Positions 46,679-57,738 of a DNA stretch of 64,000 nucleotides are shown in pieces. The notes below the pieces were generated by a model. That model saw only the letters and a list, made by a program, of their open reading frames with translations. It was not told where the DNA came from and searched no databases. Origin of the DNA: Corythucha ciliata (lineage: Eukaryota > Arthropoda > Insecta > Hemiptera > Tingidae); assembly GCA_038030265.1 (NCBI GenBank), contig CM075943.1, forward strand, positions 6,944,001 to 7,008,000, written 5' to 3'. The translations under genes were made by a program, and so were the position numbers. The number at the start of each line of letters is the position of its first letter. Position 1 is the stretch's first letter.

Positions 46679-49441
46679 CAGTGGCGTAGGTAGGAATTTG
46701 TCCTAGGGGGATCACATTAAAATCTCGTTGTGGTGAGGGGAGGGGGTAATTTCACATTTTAGCCATCATTCCACCCAGCCTGCACACTCTTAAATCTATC
46801 GGACATCTTTCTGGCCCCATCATAGCCTTGCCCGAGAACAAAATTACTATTAATCCCTGATTCATCCGGACATTCCAGAATTTTCTTTTCGATAAAAAAA
46901 GTAGAGGCTAGTCAGCTAGTCTCATGAAGCACTCCCGGATGCAGATCGACGAAGTCGATGATACGAGTGCAAATGCAAACGCACACTTTTACCCAATTTA
47001 AGGGACAGTGGTGGCCACTCTATGATGTTGAGAAGGAAACCGCGTACGTTGGTCAATTGAGCATATCTGCTCGGGACTCATACTTTCGGCTCAAATCGAA
47101 ATACTCAGAAAAAATGACCCTAAAAATCTCTCAGTTGGGCGATTTTTAGAGGAAACGGCCAAAATTTAGAAATGGATGAAACCGCGTATCTTGGGGTCAC
47201 TGGCGGACCTACACCTATCGGGGCCCAATCGCGGAAATCTCCAAGAGGCCCCTGAGTCTCTCTGTATAAACAATACATATCATTTTAACTTAGCCTTTTC
47301 CTTATTTTAGCCACGAATTACCGCTATTTTACCTTTTCTATACGCCAATTAGCGCTTTATGACCAGTTTAAGCCGATAATTTATCTATTTTAGCCATGAA
47401 TGAGTGCTTTTTGTCAACTTTACCCGCAAATCAGCGCCTATTTTCTCAATGTTGGCCGCGTTTATCGTTCTTCTCAATTTCAGCCGCGGATTATCAGTTT
47501 TGTCCCCCCTCCCATAACCACGAATTTGCGCATTTTCTCAACTTTAGCAGCAAAGTAGCGTTTTTATCCCGTGAGCGAGTTTCTTAATTTTCCACGAGTT
47601 TTGGAGCTTTCCTCAATTTTAGCAGCAAATTAGCGATTTTTTCAATTTTCTTAGCAGGGGATTAGCACTTTTCTCAGTTTTACCTGAAAATTATAGTTTT
47701 TCTCAAGTGTTTTCCTCAATAGTAGCCGCGAAACAGAGGGCTTTTCACAAATTAGGATTTTTTTGGTTCACCATAATTATGCTATGCATGAGCGATTTTT
47801 CTCAATTTTTACCCGCGCATTAGCAGTTTTTTCGCCGATTGCCATGAATTCGCGTTTTTTCTCAATTTCTGCCTCAAAAGTTGCATTCAGAAGCCGCGAA
47901 TGGCGTAGTTATTCAGTTTTGACGCAAATTAGAATGTTTCTCAATTTTAGCCGCGGATTATCACTTTTTATCAATTCAGGCTTAACATTAAATTTTAAAA
48001 TCTCTTAATTTTGGCCAGACTAATTATTTATATTCTAAATAATACCCGCAAATTAGCGGTTTTTTCACATTTTAGCACCGTATTAGCAATTTTATATTAC
48101 TTTTAGGTATAGCTTATTGCTTCTTCTCAGTTCTAGCCCGTGAATCAGCGCTGTGTTTACTTATAACCGTGCATGAATGTGCGGTTTTTCTGAATTTTAG
48201 CCAAAAAGTTGCCTTCAAATTAAGGCGCGAATAAGGCGCGTGAATTAAAAATGTCACCACACTTATACGAAAATTAGTGATGTTCCTGAATTTTAGAAGT
48301 GAATTAGCACTTTTTCTAAATTTTAGCTGCCGTAGCGCTAAAATTTAGAACGCAAGAATTGGCGTTTTCCTCAATTTAAATCTGCAAATTAGTCATTTTT
48401 TCCATTTTTAGCTGTGAATTAGCACTTTTCCCCAATTTAGCCGCGCTAATTAGTGATTTTTTCAATTTCAGTCACGAATTAGTGATTTTCTTCATTTGCA
48501 TCTGCGAATTAACGTTTTTCCTCACCTATATCCGCCAATTGCAAATTAGCCATTTTTCCCAATTTCAGCTGTGGAATAGCGTTTTACGCTAATTTTGCGA
48601 CGATTTAGCATCTATTCCCTTTTTTTATACGCGAAAGGGCGATTTTTCGCAATTTCAGTTGTGAACTTGCCATTTTTGTCCAATTTTAAGCTGAAAGGTA
48701 TTTTTTCTTGTTCAATAATATAGCCTGTTTTCTCAATTTTAACCGCGGGGTTGGCCCAAAAACAACACTTTTGCCTCCATGCTTGAATGGCCTCCATTCA
48801 CTGCGAGTCAGCGTTTTTTCCTCGATTTTAGTCTGAAAGTTGCATCGCTACACCACGAATAAGCGCTTTTTCGCCGCGTCAGAAAGTTGCAAATTGCCGA
48901 TTAGCACTTTACTGGGCTTTAAGGACCTAATGAAACTGGGGACACGGTGTATTTCCTCTTTTTAGTCGCGAATCTTCTTCAAGATATCGCGAATTTTCTC
49001 AATTTGAGCCACCAGAATAGCGCTTTCGGGGGCTCATTCGAATAATCGGTCAACAGTCTTTGCTGATATCACTTGCAGTTTCAACGTTATATTCTCCAGG
49101 TCGGATAAACAGGAATTTGTAGAAAGTAGCCTACATCCATGGATAACCTAAAAATCCTCATTTTTACGTACTTAAGCTTTTCGCCCCCCCCCCCCTGTGG
49201 CCCTACCACGGTACGCTACTTCGAGGGGTCTGAAGTCCAAGGAAGCTTGGACGCACGCGGACCTTTTCGGGCTGCTTGAAGTCGAGAAAATCTGCTAAAC
49301 GTAACTTCAACGAGAAACGCTCGTTTTTGGAGATTTTATGAGGCTCTTTAGAGCGTTGGTACTAGTGGCCCCTTCGTTCGCATACTTGTAGCTCTGGGGG
49401 GGATCTATCCCCCATATCCCCCCCCCTTACCTACGCCTCTG
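46679..49441 (+). mobile_element. 2.76-kb non-autonomous hAT-like element carrying a minisatellite
   Basis: Left end CAGTGGCGTAGGTAGG, right end (reversed) CAGAGGCGTAGGTAAG. Flanks are ATGTTAAA (46671-46678) and ATGTTGAA (49442-49449), 7/8 identical. The left 150 bp and much of the array are colinear with the copy starting at 59001. There is no transposase; the interior is mostly the GCG-family array at 47290-49030. The element sits inside an AATTGTC-array block, giving nested array-bearing elements. Confidence 0.8.
47290..49030 (+). repeat. Longest GCGAATTAGCG-family array
   Basis: About 55 diverged units of 28-32 bp within the hAT-like element. The stretch 47580-47860 matches 59330-59590 module by module. 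The end (48915-49195) matches 2960-3200, including GGACCTAATGAAACTGGGGA, the CCTAAAAATCCT.ATTTTT block and a terminal G/C run. Confidence 0.85.
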
Positions 49442-49449
49442 ATGTTGAA

Positions 49450-50175
49450 GGTGACATATTGTTCATTTTATGAAGGAACTCGTCGGTTTCACGTAAAAAT
49501 TGTCAATTTCATGACGAAATTGCCTGTTTTATGATAAAACATTCAATTTGATAAGCCATCTTAAGCTTATGAGCATAACGGTTGATTTTATGAGGACATT
49601 TTAGTCAGTTTAATAAGAAAATAGTAAATTTAATGAAAAAAATGACGTATTGTACGAGGAATTGTCAATGTAATGAGAAAATTGCCCTTTTTGAATGAAT
49701 TTTCAATTTTGTAAGGAATTGTTAGTACGAACTGGAAATTGTTCATTTCAAGAGGAAATCGTAAATTTTCTAGGAATCGTTAAGGACGAAATTATCAGTT
49801 TCACGAGGAAATAGTCATTTATAATAGCAAATTGATATTTTTATAAGCGCATTGCCAATTTAATTAAAAACTTGTCAATTTGAAGTCGAAATTGTCAATT
49901 TGAAGCCGAAATTGTCAGTTTCACGAGGAAATTGTAGCTTCATTTTCGGCCCTCGGAACTCATTAATTTTTCCCCATGACTAAATGGGGAATTGCCCTTT
50001 CGGTGATTATTGTTAATACAGTAATTAGTGATCGTTTCGAAATTATCAATTTTATGGGGAAATTGTCGATTTTATTAGGAAATTGTCAATTTTATGAAGA
50101 AATTGTCCATTTTATGAGGAAATTGTCACTTTAAGAGAAAATTGTAAGTTTTATGAGGATATATTAAATTCCTGG
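49450..50175 (+). repeat. GAAATTGTCAATTT array
   Basis: About 28 units of AGGAAATTGTCAATTTTATG, roughly 24 bp. A non-repeat insert at 49940-50040 (TCGGTGATTATTGTTAATAC) recurs inverted near 53290. Confidence 0.85.
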
Positions 50176-50289
50176 GAGGGGTGTCGCTTCCCCCCCCCCC
50201 CGGGGGGGGGCTACAATGCTGATCTTATTCTATCCGTTTCGCTTCTCGTTTGAGGACCAAGCGACCGTCTCTCACAGGAGGTGTTCACA

Positions 50290-51195
50290 GAAGGAGTCAG
50301 TCATGTCCGACGCCGATTTGATCACTGAATTTTTTTTGGGTGTTCTATGTCGAAAAATATTAGACACGTGTCCTCCCGAACTTACCAATGGGCCCCAAAA
50401 ATTTTCCAAAGCCCAAAAAAATTCGGAATTGCAAATTTTTGTTTTCCGGCAAATTTAATGTGGTTTTGCAAGGAAATTGGTGTGAGAAACTCGAAAAAAA
50501 AAAAAAAAATCCCAGAGCTGAGGTTTTTTAATTAACGGAGGAAATTACACTAAAATACGTCCTTCTAAGAACCAAGCTACCTCTGACAATTTTTCAACAA
50601 CTAAATGCTCACCATTTTTTAATTCAGCACGCCAAGAATCCACATTGTACAGGTAATTAATTATTTTTTTTAGGTAAACATTATTTTCTTTCATTTAACT
50701 ATGCCGACAAGTTTCGGGGTAATGCACCCCATTCTCACGGAATCCGCAGGCCGAAACAAATCTCTTCGTCACATGACCATCACACAAAAATTCCCAACAA
50801 TTCTGCTGACAGACAAATACCTAGGAAACTTGTTCCTCGTGAAGAAACGTAGGAAACTTGTTTCTCGTACTTGGTACTTGTCTGTTAGCAGGATTGTTGG
50901 GAATTTTTGTGTGATTGACATGTGACGAAGAGATTTGTTTCGGCCTGCAGATGCCTTGAGAATGGGGTGTATTACCCAAAAACAGTAGGCATAGTTAAAT
51001 AAAGAAAGAATGTTTTACTTAAATAATTAATTAGTTACCTAAAGTTATTCAACATTCACGTAATAATAAAAATTTCTCCACGTATCGTACAAATTTTAAA
51101 CGAAAACGGATACCGCATTTAATTTTCATCTCAATTACCCTAAAAAATGGACAAACATTCGCCTCAAATCATCATTTCGGACAAGAAAAAAGTAA
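50290..51195 (+). mobile_element. Single-arm relative of the 40009 foldback, itself interrupted
   Basis: 50290-50650 and 51085-51195 together reproduce one arm of the 40009 element (CATGTCCGACGCCGATTTGA ... TTTTAAACGAAAACGGA). The gap is filled by the palindrome at 50652-51084, with GTACA-like bases repeated on both sides. The copy stops at the repeat end at 51200. Confidence 0.75.
50652..51084. mobile_element. Palindromic insertion nested in the foldback copy
   Basis: TAATTAATTATTTTTTTAGG / TTTAACTATGCCGACAAG at the left pair with inverse sequence at 50980-51040 (GGCATAGTTAAA...). CAACAATTCTGCTGACAGAC pairs with GTCTGTTAGCAGGATTGTT. The loop holds two AGGAAACTTGTT direct copies. The right 45 bp extend beyond the palindrome. 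Confidence 0.65.
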
Positions 51196-51199
51196 TATA

Positions 51200-51345
51200 C
51201 AGGGTGTAACGAAAAAGTCTGGCATAAATGGAATGGGTGATTCATGGTCACATTTGGAACCAACATGGCCCTATGCAACATGGTCCGATTACTTATGGTT
51301 TTTGGAGATAATCGGGGTTTTCCTAATTTTGAGTGCATTCACGGT
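51200..51345. mobile_element. CAGGGTGTAAC-type repeat end
   Basis: ATACAGGGTGTAACGAAAAA is the form of repeat boundary common in arthropod genomes. The extent to the right is a guess. The open frame across it is not gene-like. Confidence 0.4.
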
Positions 51346-51559
51346 TTTCCTTAATAAATCTTCTGTATTCTGATGAAAAAATTGACTCATTGAAATTTAA
51401 AAGAAGCCATTGGAAAGAGCACTAAATTCTCTGTAGGATTGGATATTTTCGTATCTAACTCCATCAATAATTAAGTGCTTAAATTGCTGGTGAACAGCCA
51501 ACTTCTTAGATTTCCAGAAAACTCTTTTATGGCCCTCGTAGGAAGTGTAAAAAATTGTT

Positions 51560-52470
51560 AAAAACTTCTACTGTTTGTCAGCTTTCGAATGGCCTGTTTA
51601 GTTCTGGATTATTCTTTTTTCTTCCGAGATAGAAGCCAAAACCTTCAGGCAGTTTTTTGCCTTCAGGCAAGGCAATTGCTTCCACGAGCGCACCTTTGGC
51701 TCCACAAATGGTTTTTGGCGATGTACAGGATCTCTGACTATGACCAAATCCCTGGCATTTATAGCAACGCGTGATGGCAACGTGGTTCTTCACTGAGTAG
51801 GCCTAGCCGTAGCTTTGAGAGTCGGTGTATGATGATACGAATCCATGTAGTATGTGGCAGGTCACGATGTCCGGTCCGGTTTAGGGTTTTTAGGTCCCCT
51901 TGATATGGAGCAAGTTACGGGTTATCTGCTAGTAGCGATAGGGTGACTTCCACGGCCGTGAGGCCGCTTGGGATAACCTCTGATTTTGAGTCTGGGGCGC
52001 CTAAGCGGTGCAGGGGTGGATGCCTGGACGTCCTCAATGGAGCTTACCAAGGTCTTTAGCCCTTAGTCAGCTTCTTCCGCGCTGCTCAGATGTAGGGCGA
52101 GACCCGTTAGCGAGGGGCGTTTTGGGGTTTCTCCACAAGGGGAATCCGAAAATTGAGACGAATTTTCGATAAGAAGATTCAATGAAAGGGCTCTCACTGT
52201 GATACCACCGTTTTTAAGTAGCGCACAAACTTTCCCGCGAACAGCCCTGAAGTCCAAAGAAGAGTCCAAAGGCACACTGGACCTCGCTGGACAGCTCTCG
52301 TGTCTTGCTATCTCGAAAACGAGGTACAAACGAACTCGAAAAAAGCGGAAGGGCGGAAGGATGGAACGCAATGTTATTGGCTGTTGGGACAGGGTGGCCG
52401 CCATGTTCCGTCGAGCTCCGCGCAAGCGCAGGGAACAGGAATGTTGATAGGAACTACATACGTAGACGAT
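51560..52470 (-). pseudogene. Degraded ORF1 (gag) of a non-LTR retrotransposon, 5' end
   Basis: On the minus strand, the block near 52062-52300 reads K-V-C-A-L-L-K-N-G-G-I-T-V. Past a stop it continues T-P-A-P-L-R-R-P-R-L-K-I-R-G-Y-P, a stretch typical of Jockey/L1-like ORF1 proteins. Near 51700-51770 there is a CCHC zinc knuckle, C-Y-K-C-Q-G-F-G-H-S-Q-R-S-C, preceded by basic residues. At least two stops and frame changes separate these parts. Endonuclease and RT regions are absent, so the copy is broken off at its 3' side near 51560. The GC-rich start near 52400-52470 may be the element's internal promoter. The large open frame extended beyond 52470 is not part of the domain. Confidence 0.7.
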
Positions 52471-52925
52471 GTTCATTCTATCAATCATTTCAACACCCCA
52501 CACAAGCACTACACAATAATAACGCACACAAAATTTTAATTTTGTAAGAAAAGAAAAACACCATCAACAAGATGTGGGAGGTTTCAGATCACTGAGGCTT
52601 TCAGTAGGAAGGTTATGGTTCCGTCCACTATGGAGACCGCTTCATGTGAACTCTCTTACCGACTCCGCCAGCCCTTCCACTGGTTTTTCTACCTTCCGTC
52701 CTTTCGCTTTCCACACTCGTTCCGCCCCATGTGAATGCTCCTTAAGAAATAACATTATACCGCCATAGCAACCGCATCTTGCTGCACTTTCACAGGGGTT
52801 CCTACTCAGGCCCCAGTACAGTAAAATTTGACTCGATGGAGTTTTGGAGGGGGTTTTGATGATTTATTTGCACAAGTGACTTCGACTCCAAGGGGAGGAG
52901 CCGTGGCACCTGTGGCCCCTCCCTT
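52471..52925. other. Mixed repeat debris
   Basis: No gene. The segment 52744-52785 resembles the inside of the foldback at 17775. The end (GTGGCCCCTCCCTT) together with 54673-54686 rebuilds the right end of an older hAT-like element, into which the element at 52926 inserted. Confidence 0.5.
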
Positions 52926-54664
52926 CAGGGGCGTAGCCAGCTCTTGATCTGGGGGGTGGGCAGCTTCACTGGGGGAAAAATGTCGGACACACCAATTTGC
53001 AGGCGGTATATATGTTCCGGGATCCGGAACTGGAAATCGTCAATTTATGGTCATCAGATACTGAATGTGCACAGAAACTCAGTGCAATCACGTTGACGAC
53101 AATCAGTGTAATCGTTCTCTGAATTGGGCCACCCAGCGGAAATAACAGGTTTGCCAGCAACAAAAATCCCTGAATTCGGTTGTTTCTTAAAATTGACAAT
53201 TTCCTCATAAAATTGACAAGTTAAGCAAAGAATCGGCACTTTCCGTTTTGGATTTCAAGTTTTAAGCCCGAGCAAACGAGAGCCAGTTACGTATTAACAA
53301 TAATCACCGAAAGGACAAGTGCCGTTCGAGTCATGGGACAAAATTAATAAGTTGAGACTTGAGAGACCAAAAATAAAAAACTAGGTACTGAGTTTAAGTT
53401 ATAATGTCCTTCGCGAAATTGACAATTTCTGCTTTAAACTGCCAATTTATAGTTCGTATTGACAATTTTTCATAAAATTGGCAGTTTCTGCTCCAAATTG
53501 ACAATTTGCAATCTGCACTTTACTTTCCAGGATTTACAAATTCAGTTTTAAAAAAGCTGATAGCTTCCTCTCCTACCGTATGACGTTGACGAGAGGCGTT
53601 TCACGTAAATTGGGGTTCCCGCGAGTGTTTTTACCGAATGTTGCGTTTTGCCTATACAATTGGGGCATTTCGCGTAAATTTTACCCTGGGTGGGATGGGT
53701 TTTCGGGTAAATCTTTGCCTAAGACGTGGCATTTCGCGCATAAATTTCTATTTATGTATTTTGCTCACTTTGTGTGAACCAATTCAGAGACCCCGATCTG
53801 CCTGTTGGTGGGCCAACGCACGGCGAAATTGGTTTACTGCTGGCAACCAAAAATTCCCGAAATTGATTTACCGACAAAAAAATCCCCCAAAAGTGGATGT
53901 TCAGCGAGAAATATTGGCAAAATTTGGTATTTTAACGAACGAAATCCGAGAAATTGTTGTTTTTGGTGAGTTAAACCTGCACAAAATGTTTTTCAGTGCG
54001 AAAGGAGGAATTGAACTCCGGAAAATTGGTTATTTTAGCGAGCCAAACCAACTAAAATGGAATTTTAGAGCGAAAACGGTTTCTGAATTTGATCACAAGA
54101 ATTTGGCACGTTTGTTTGATTGCAACAAAAATAGCGAGCTTGTCGCGTGAACGTTTCTTTTTTGTTTAGAAAAATCCGCAAAATTGTTTTTTTTTAGATA
54201 GTGGAATCCTCGGATTTACGGTGTGAAATTTCTCGAAATTTGTTTTTCAGTGAGCCAGATCCCGGAAAATGGCTAATTTTTTGGCAAGAAAAATCAGGAA
54301 AATTGATTTCTCAGTGATTGAAATCTATGAAATTACTTTTTTTGTGGGGCAGAGCTGCAAAATTTATTTTTTATTATGAAAAAACGTCCACCGCGCGAAA
54401 TTGGGCCTTTGTTACACACACAAAAAAAAACACGAAATTGGCGTTTTTAGTGGGTGACATCCGAGAAATTGGTTTATTGCTGAGCCAGGACCTGAGACAA
54501 TTTTGACGAAACAAAATGAAGTGAACCTGCTATTGGATTTTAACTTTTTGATAGTATCCGAGGCCTTGGGGGGGTGCGGGCTGCAGCTGCCCCATCAAAT
54601 CCGAGCTTTCTAGTCTATAGGGGAGGGCAAATGCCTACCTCTGCTTCCTTTGGCTACGCCCATG
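52926..54664 (+). mobile_element. 1.74-kb non-autonomous hAT-like element with two array types
   Basis: Left end CAGGGGCGTAGCCAG, right end (reversed) CATGGGCGTAGCCAAAG. An exact 8-bp duplication, CCTCCCTT, lies at 52918-52925 and 54665-54672. The interior has AATTGTC-type units (53180-53515) and CCAATTTCG-type units (53830-54500), and no transposase. The bases after the right duplication (GGATCCGCCACTG) are the end of an older hAT-like element, so this is a nested insertion. Confidence 0.88.
53180..54510. repeat. Two minisatellite families inside the hAT-like element
   Basis: 53180-53515: AATTGACAATTT units, reverse of the 49450 array. 53830-54510: AAATC.GAGAAATTGGTTTTT.AGTGAG units of about 32 bp. 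A 170-codon open frame (53638-54150) is a translation of the second family. Confidence 0.75.
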
Positions 54665-54969
54665 CCTCCCTTGGATCCGCCACTGGAGCCCGCCTCGTGA
54701 AATGAGTGATTTTAAGAGAGAAAAAAACGCGAAACTGATCCCGCGAATGTTGGATTTTGGATAGTAACTTTATCGAGCTCTCTGTAGGTGTCAGGACTCA
54801 ATAATTTGTTCATTGTTTCCTGTTCAAGTACGGACAATTTTTTGAGGATAAAGCCACAGATATTTGAGCAGTACGTCATGATCATAAACTCACGAATAAT
54901 TTATTTTCCCCCACCCACCTTCACTAATCAATATTAAGGTTATTTTGAGTATGAGTATGAGCATTCTAT

Positions 54970-55250
54970 TGTAACAAGCCTTTTTTTTGGGCGATATTGG
55001 GGAATGGGCTTATTACTGGAGGGAATTAAGAAACGGATTAAAAAGATTAAAACTGATTTATTCACACAGTATAAAGCCTATTACTATACTCGGGGAGGAC
55101 ACACCACGCGGACCTAGGGATCTGACGGGATTACGGCGAAGACTCGGACGGCAGAGAGAGCGAGATCAGAGCGCCCCTTCTTTATATCTGTTTTTGGGCA
55201 CCTATTGGTGGGAAACCCGCTTTTCTCACGCTGAGTTTTGCTGACGCTCC
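54970..55250 (-). mobile_element. LTR copy, minus orientation
   Basis: Inverse copy of 55501-55782, about 95% identical by eye: reversed, it has a GATATAAAG TATA-like box, a GAATAAATC poly-A signal and the end GGCTTGTTACA. The sequence beyond its end is not primer-binding-site-like, so this is a solo or 3' LTR. Confidence 0.7.
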
Positions 55251-55497
55251 AATATTCGCCCTTTCTCGGCGTCTCGGTGATTTCCGTTTTGGTGCATTTT
55301 TAGAAGGAATAATAATTAAGGATATAAGGACTTGAATGGTTTTTGTAAACTAGGAATAGGATGAAGTTGCCCCTGCACTTGTGTGTACTTCGTTACACTG
55401 CCCTCCGGAGTCTGTAGCTGTGCCCCACAGCTTGTTTTGTTTATAATTTTCTCTCCGGAGGTTGACGACTTGAAGATGTTGAAGAGCGGAATCGGAA

Positions 55498-55800
55498 TGT
55501 GGAGCGTCAGTAGAAGGTTGATGTGAGAAAAGCGGGTTTCCCACCAATAGGTGCCCAAAAACAGATATAAGGAAGGGGCGTTCTGATCTCGCTCTCTCTG
55601 CCGTCCGTTGTCTTCGCCGTAATCCCGTCAGATCCATAGGTCCGCGTGGTGTGTCCTCCCCGAGTATAGTAATAGGCTTTATACTGTGTGAATAAATCAG
55701 TTTTAATCTTTTTAATCCGTTTCTTAATTCCCTCCAGTAATAAGCCCATTCCCCAATATCGCCCAAAAAAAGGCTTGTTACAATTGGTGCCAGGTGTGGG
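55498..55800 (+). mobile_element. 5' LTR with primer-binding-site-like sequence
   Basis: From TGTGGAGCGTCAG to GGCTTGTTACA (ends at 55782), about 285 bp, with a TATA-like box (ATATAAGG near 55566) and AATAAA near 55690. It is followed by ATTGGTGCCAGGTGTGGGG, the form seen directly after Gypsy-type 5' LTRs. A segment of about 98 bp before it (55299-55397) recurs after it (55857-55955). Confidence 0.65.
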
Positions 55801-55916
55801 GTTGGGGAGGGGTGAGGAATAATTTGTAGTATTGGTGGATTTAAATAGGGATAATTTTTAGAAGGAATAATAATTAAGGATAAGGACTTAAATGGTTTTT
55901 GTAAACTAGGAAAAGG

Positions 55917-56273
55917 ATGAAGTTGCCCCTGCACTTGTGTGTACTTCGTTACACTATTGTGTTGTACTGTTTTCTGGTGTTATTCCTGTTCTTAATCGCA
56001 CCCGACGCTCCCCCCTCCTCGCAACCTAAAGACTCCATCATTTCTCCCGTGGATCCTTTGGTCGCCACACCAAACCCACGCATCCCACGCTATATACTAC
56101 AAAACGTAATGACTACCTCCAATTACTTAACTACCTCTCCCCCCGCCCCCCCTCCCATGGTGTGGGACTTCACTACTACCGTTCGTTCCCTACAGAAGAA
56201 ACTGTTTACAAAGTGTGGGCACAGTGATGGAGATCGCCACTTAGACCAAAGAGTTCTAGCTTTTAAAAATTAA
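55917..56273 (+). CDS. Open frame with an N-terminal hydrophobic segment, possibly retroelement-derived
   Basis: 118 codons start M-K-L-P-L-H-L-C-V-L-R-Y-T. A 17-residue hydrophobic stretch (about 14-28, V-L-Y-C-F-L-V-L-F-L-F-L-I) is followed by a Pro/Ser-rich part and an end with no known motif. The first 13 codons lie in the segment duplicated on both sides of the LTR at 55498, where the other copy soon meets a stop. It sits about 130 bp after the primer-binding-like site, where a Gag start would be expected, but it lacks any Gag motif I recognise. It could be a chance frame in pyrimidine-rich DNA. I give it low weight. Confidence 0.22.
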   Translation: MKLPLHLCVLRYTIVLYCFLVLFLFLIAPDAPPSSQPKDSIISPVDPLVATPNPRIPRYILQNVMTTSNYLTTSPPAPPPMVWDFTTTVRSLQKKLFTKCGHSDGDRHLDQRVLAFKN

Positions 56274-56279
56274 CAGATC

Positions 56280-57710
56280 CACAAAAAAAAAAAAAAAGTC
56301 TCACGGGCCAATTTTCCCCTCCCCCACCCAACCCCGTCACCTCACCGATAATTTAATATGAGAACGGTGCTTGTAGCGAGCCTGGGAAGGAGGACGGTTT
56401 TGTTTATTGTTACTTCTCACTACAAGAGAGGTTTATGATTATGGGCGAGGAGAAAAGAATCTTTTTTAAAAAAAATTATTTCAAAAAATTTCTTTCAATA
56501 GAATTTCGACCTCGATTCCTAGCCACAATTATTTTGTGGATTGCCTTCGCTGCGGAGTAATTAATATTTAAAAAAAAAACAAAATGGGAGTGAGTGATGA
56601 GAAAGTATGAAGTTTTTTGTTCTCGCCAAATATTTCCCTCCTATAAAAAGGGTCTTACAAGCGAGCAGCTGGTAGAAGCGGAAGTGGTTTATTTCGCGGC
56701 GGAAATACTTTCAAATGGTGCGTGTGTGGAAGAGGGGGGGGGTGTGGTGGGGAAGGGAAGAAGTGAGGGTGTAATGAATACAATGACTAAGCAACGCTTT
56801 TCTCTCTCATTCATTCTCTCTCTCTCGCTCACGCATTCTTTTTCTCGATGATATTACGTTCAGACTTTACAATTTATTCAAAAAACACAGTCTCGAATTC
56901 AAAGAATTTGAATTAATGTTACGGAGGGTACGTGATTGGCTGGAGTTCAAAATTCTTTTTCTTGTTACATAAAAAAGCATCCTTCCCTTATACCAGTTAC
57001 CAACAACATGCAGGAAGTTGGAAAAAGTGGTACAAATATTGTTTTATTATAATTATTTTAACCGTATATGACGAGGGGCGGAGGGGAGAGATAATTTTTT
57101 GTCCCAAGTAAAATTAATTTATAGCAAGCTCGAAAAAATGAAACTAACAAACTTAAAAATGTTTCAAGCCCTGGTAGTAAAGTTTACAACGGTTCTCAAA
57201 TCAGCCAACCGTCACTTCCGCCGTCATATTTCCTACCAGTTTCGAGACTCTTATTTGCTTATTTATATATTATGTATCTAAAACTTTCACGTGATCTAAA
57301 CATCATGCTTCGCCCTGATATTCTCAGTATAATGATCATTTTAAAAATATTCAATTAAAAAAAATGTATCTCATTAATTAAGAGTATAATTACGCGTCTG
57401 TTTACGCGTTTGCTCTTGACTCTTGATATGCACAAATAAAAAAAAAAAGAAAAATGATTTCCCGTTTCTTTCAACGGGGAAATCGAAAATTATCGGAAGC
57501 AAAACTTGGGATATGAGAAAAAGCGGTCCGTTGACCAGACAGAAAAGTTAATGACATCGCGCTCACTTCCCTTTGAACGCGTGATCAGACTCTGAAAATT
57601 GAGAGTTCCGATAGGGGTTGGGAGCGGGGTGGTCGCACCTTCCTATATGCTTTCTATGTGCATATAGAAAAAAAAAAAACTGTACTTGTTGGGAATATTT
57701 GTGCCAGAGG
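56280..57710. other. Gene-free stretch
   Basis: Simple sequence and TC-rich tracts (56800-56850). I see no gene or array. Confidence 0.5.
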
Positions 57711-57738
57711 CAGCGGCGGACTGGCCCGGGCGGAGGGG

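Noticed and set aside
51560..52470. A functional host CCHC zinc-finger gene
   Set aside because: Internal stops, frame changes and ORF1-type flanking motifs show a dead retrotransposon fragment.
53638..54150. 170-codon open frame
   Set aside because: It follows the AAATTGGTTTTT repeat units inside a hAT-like element and has no family resemblance.
55350..55934. 194-codon minus-strand open frame
   Set aside because: It lies on the antisense of an LTR and its flanks; LTR features explain the sequence.
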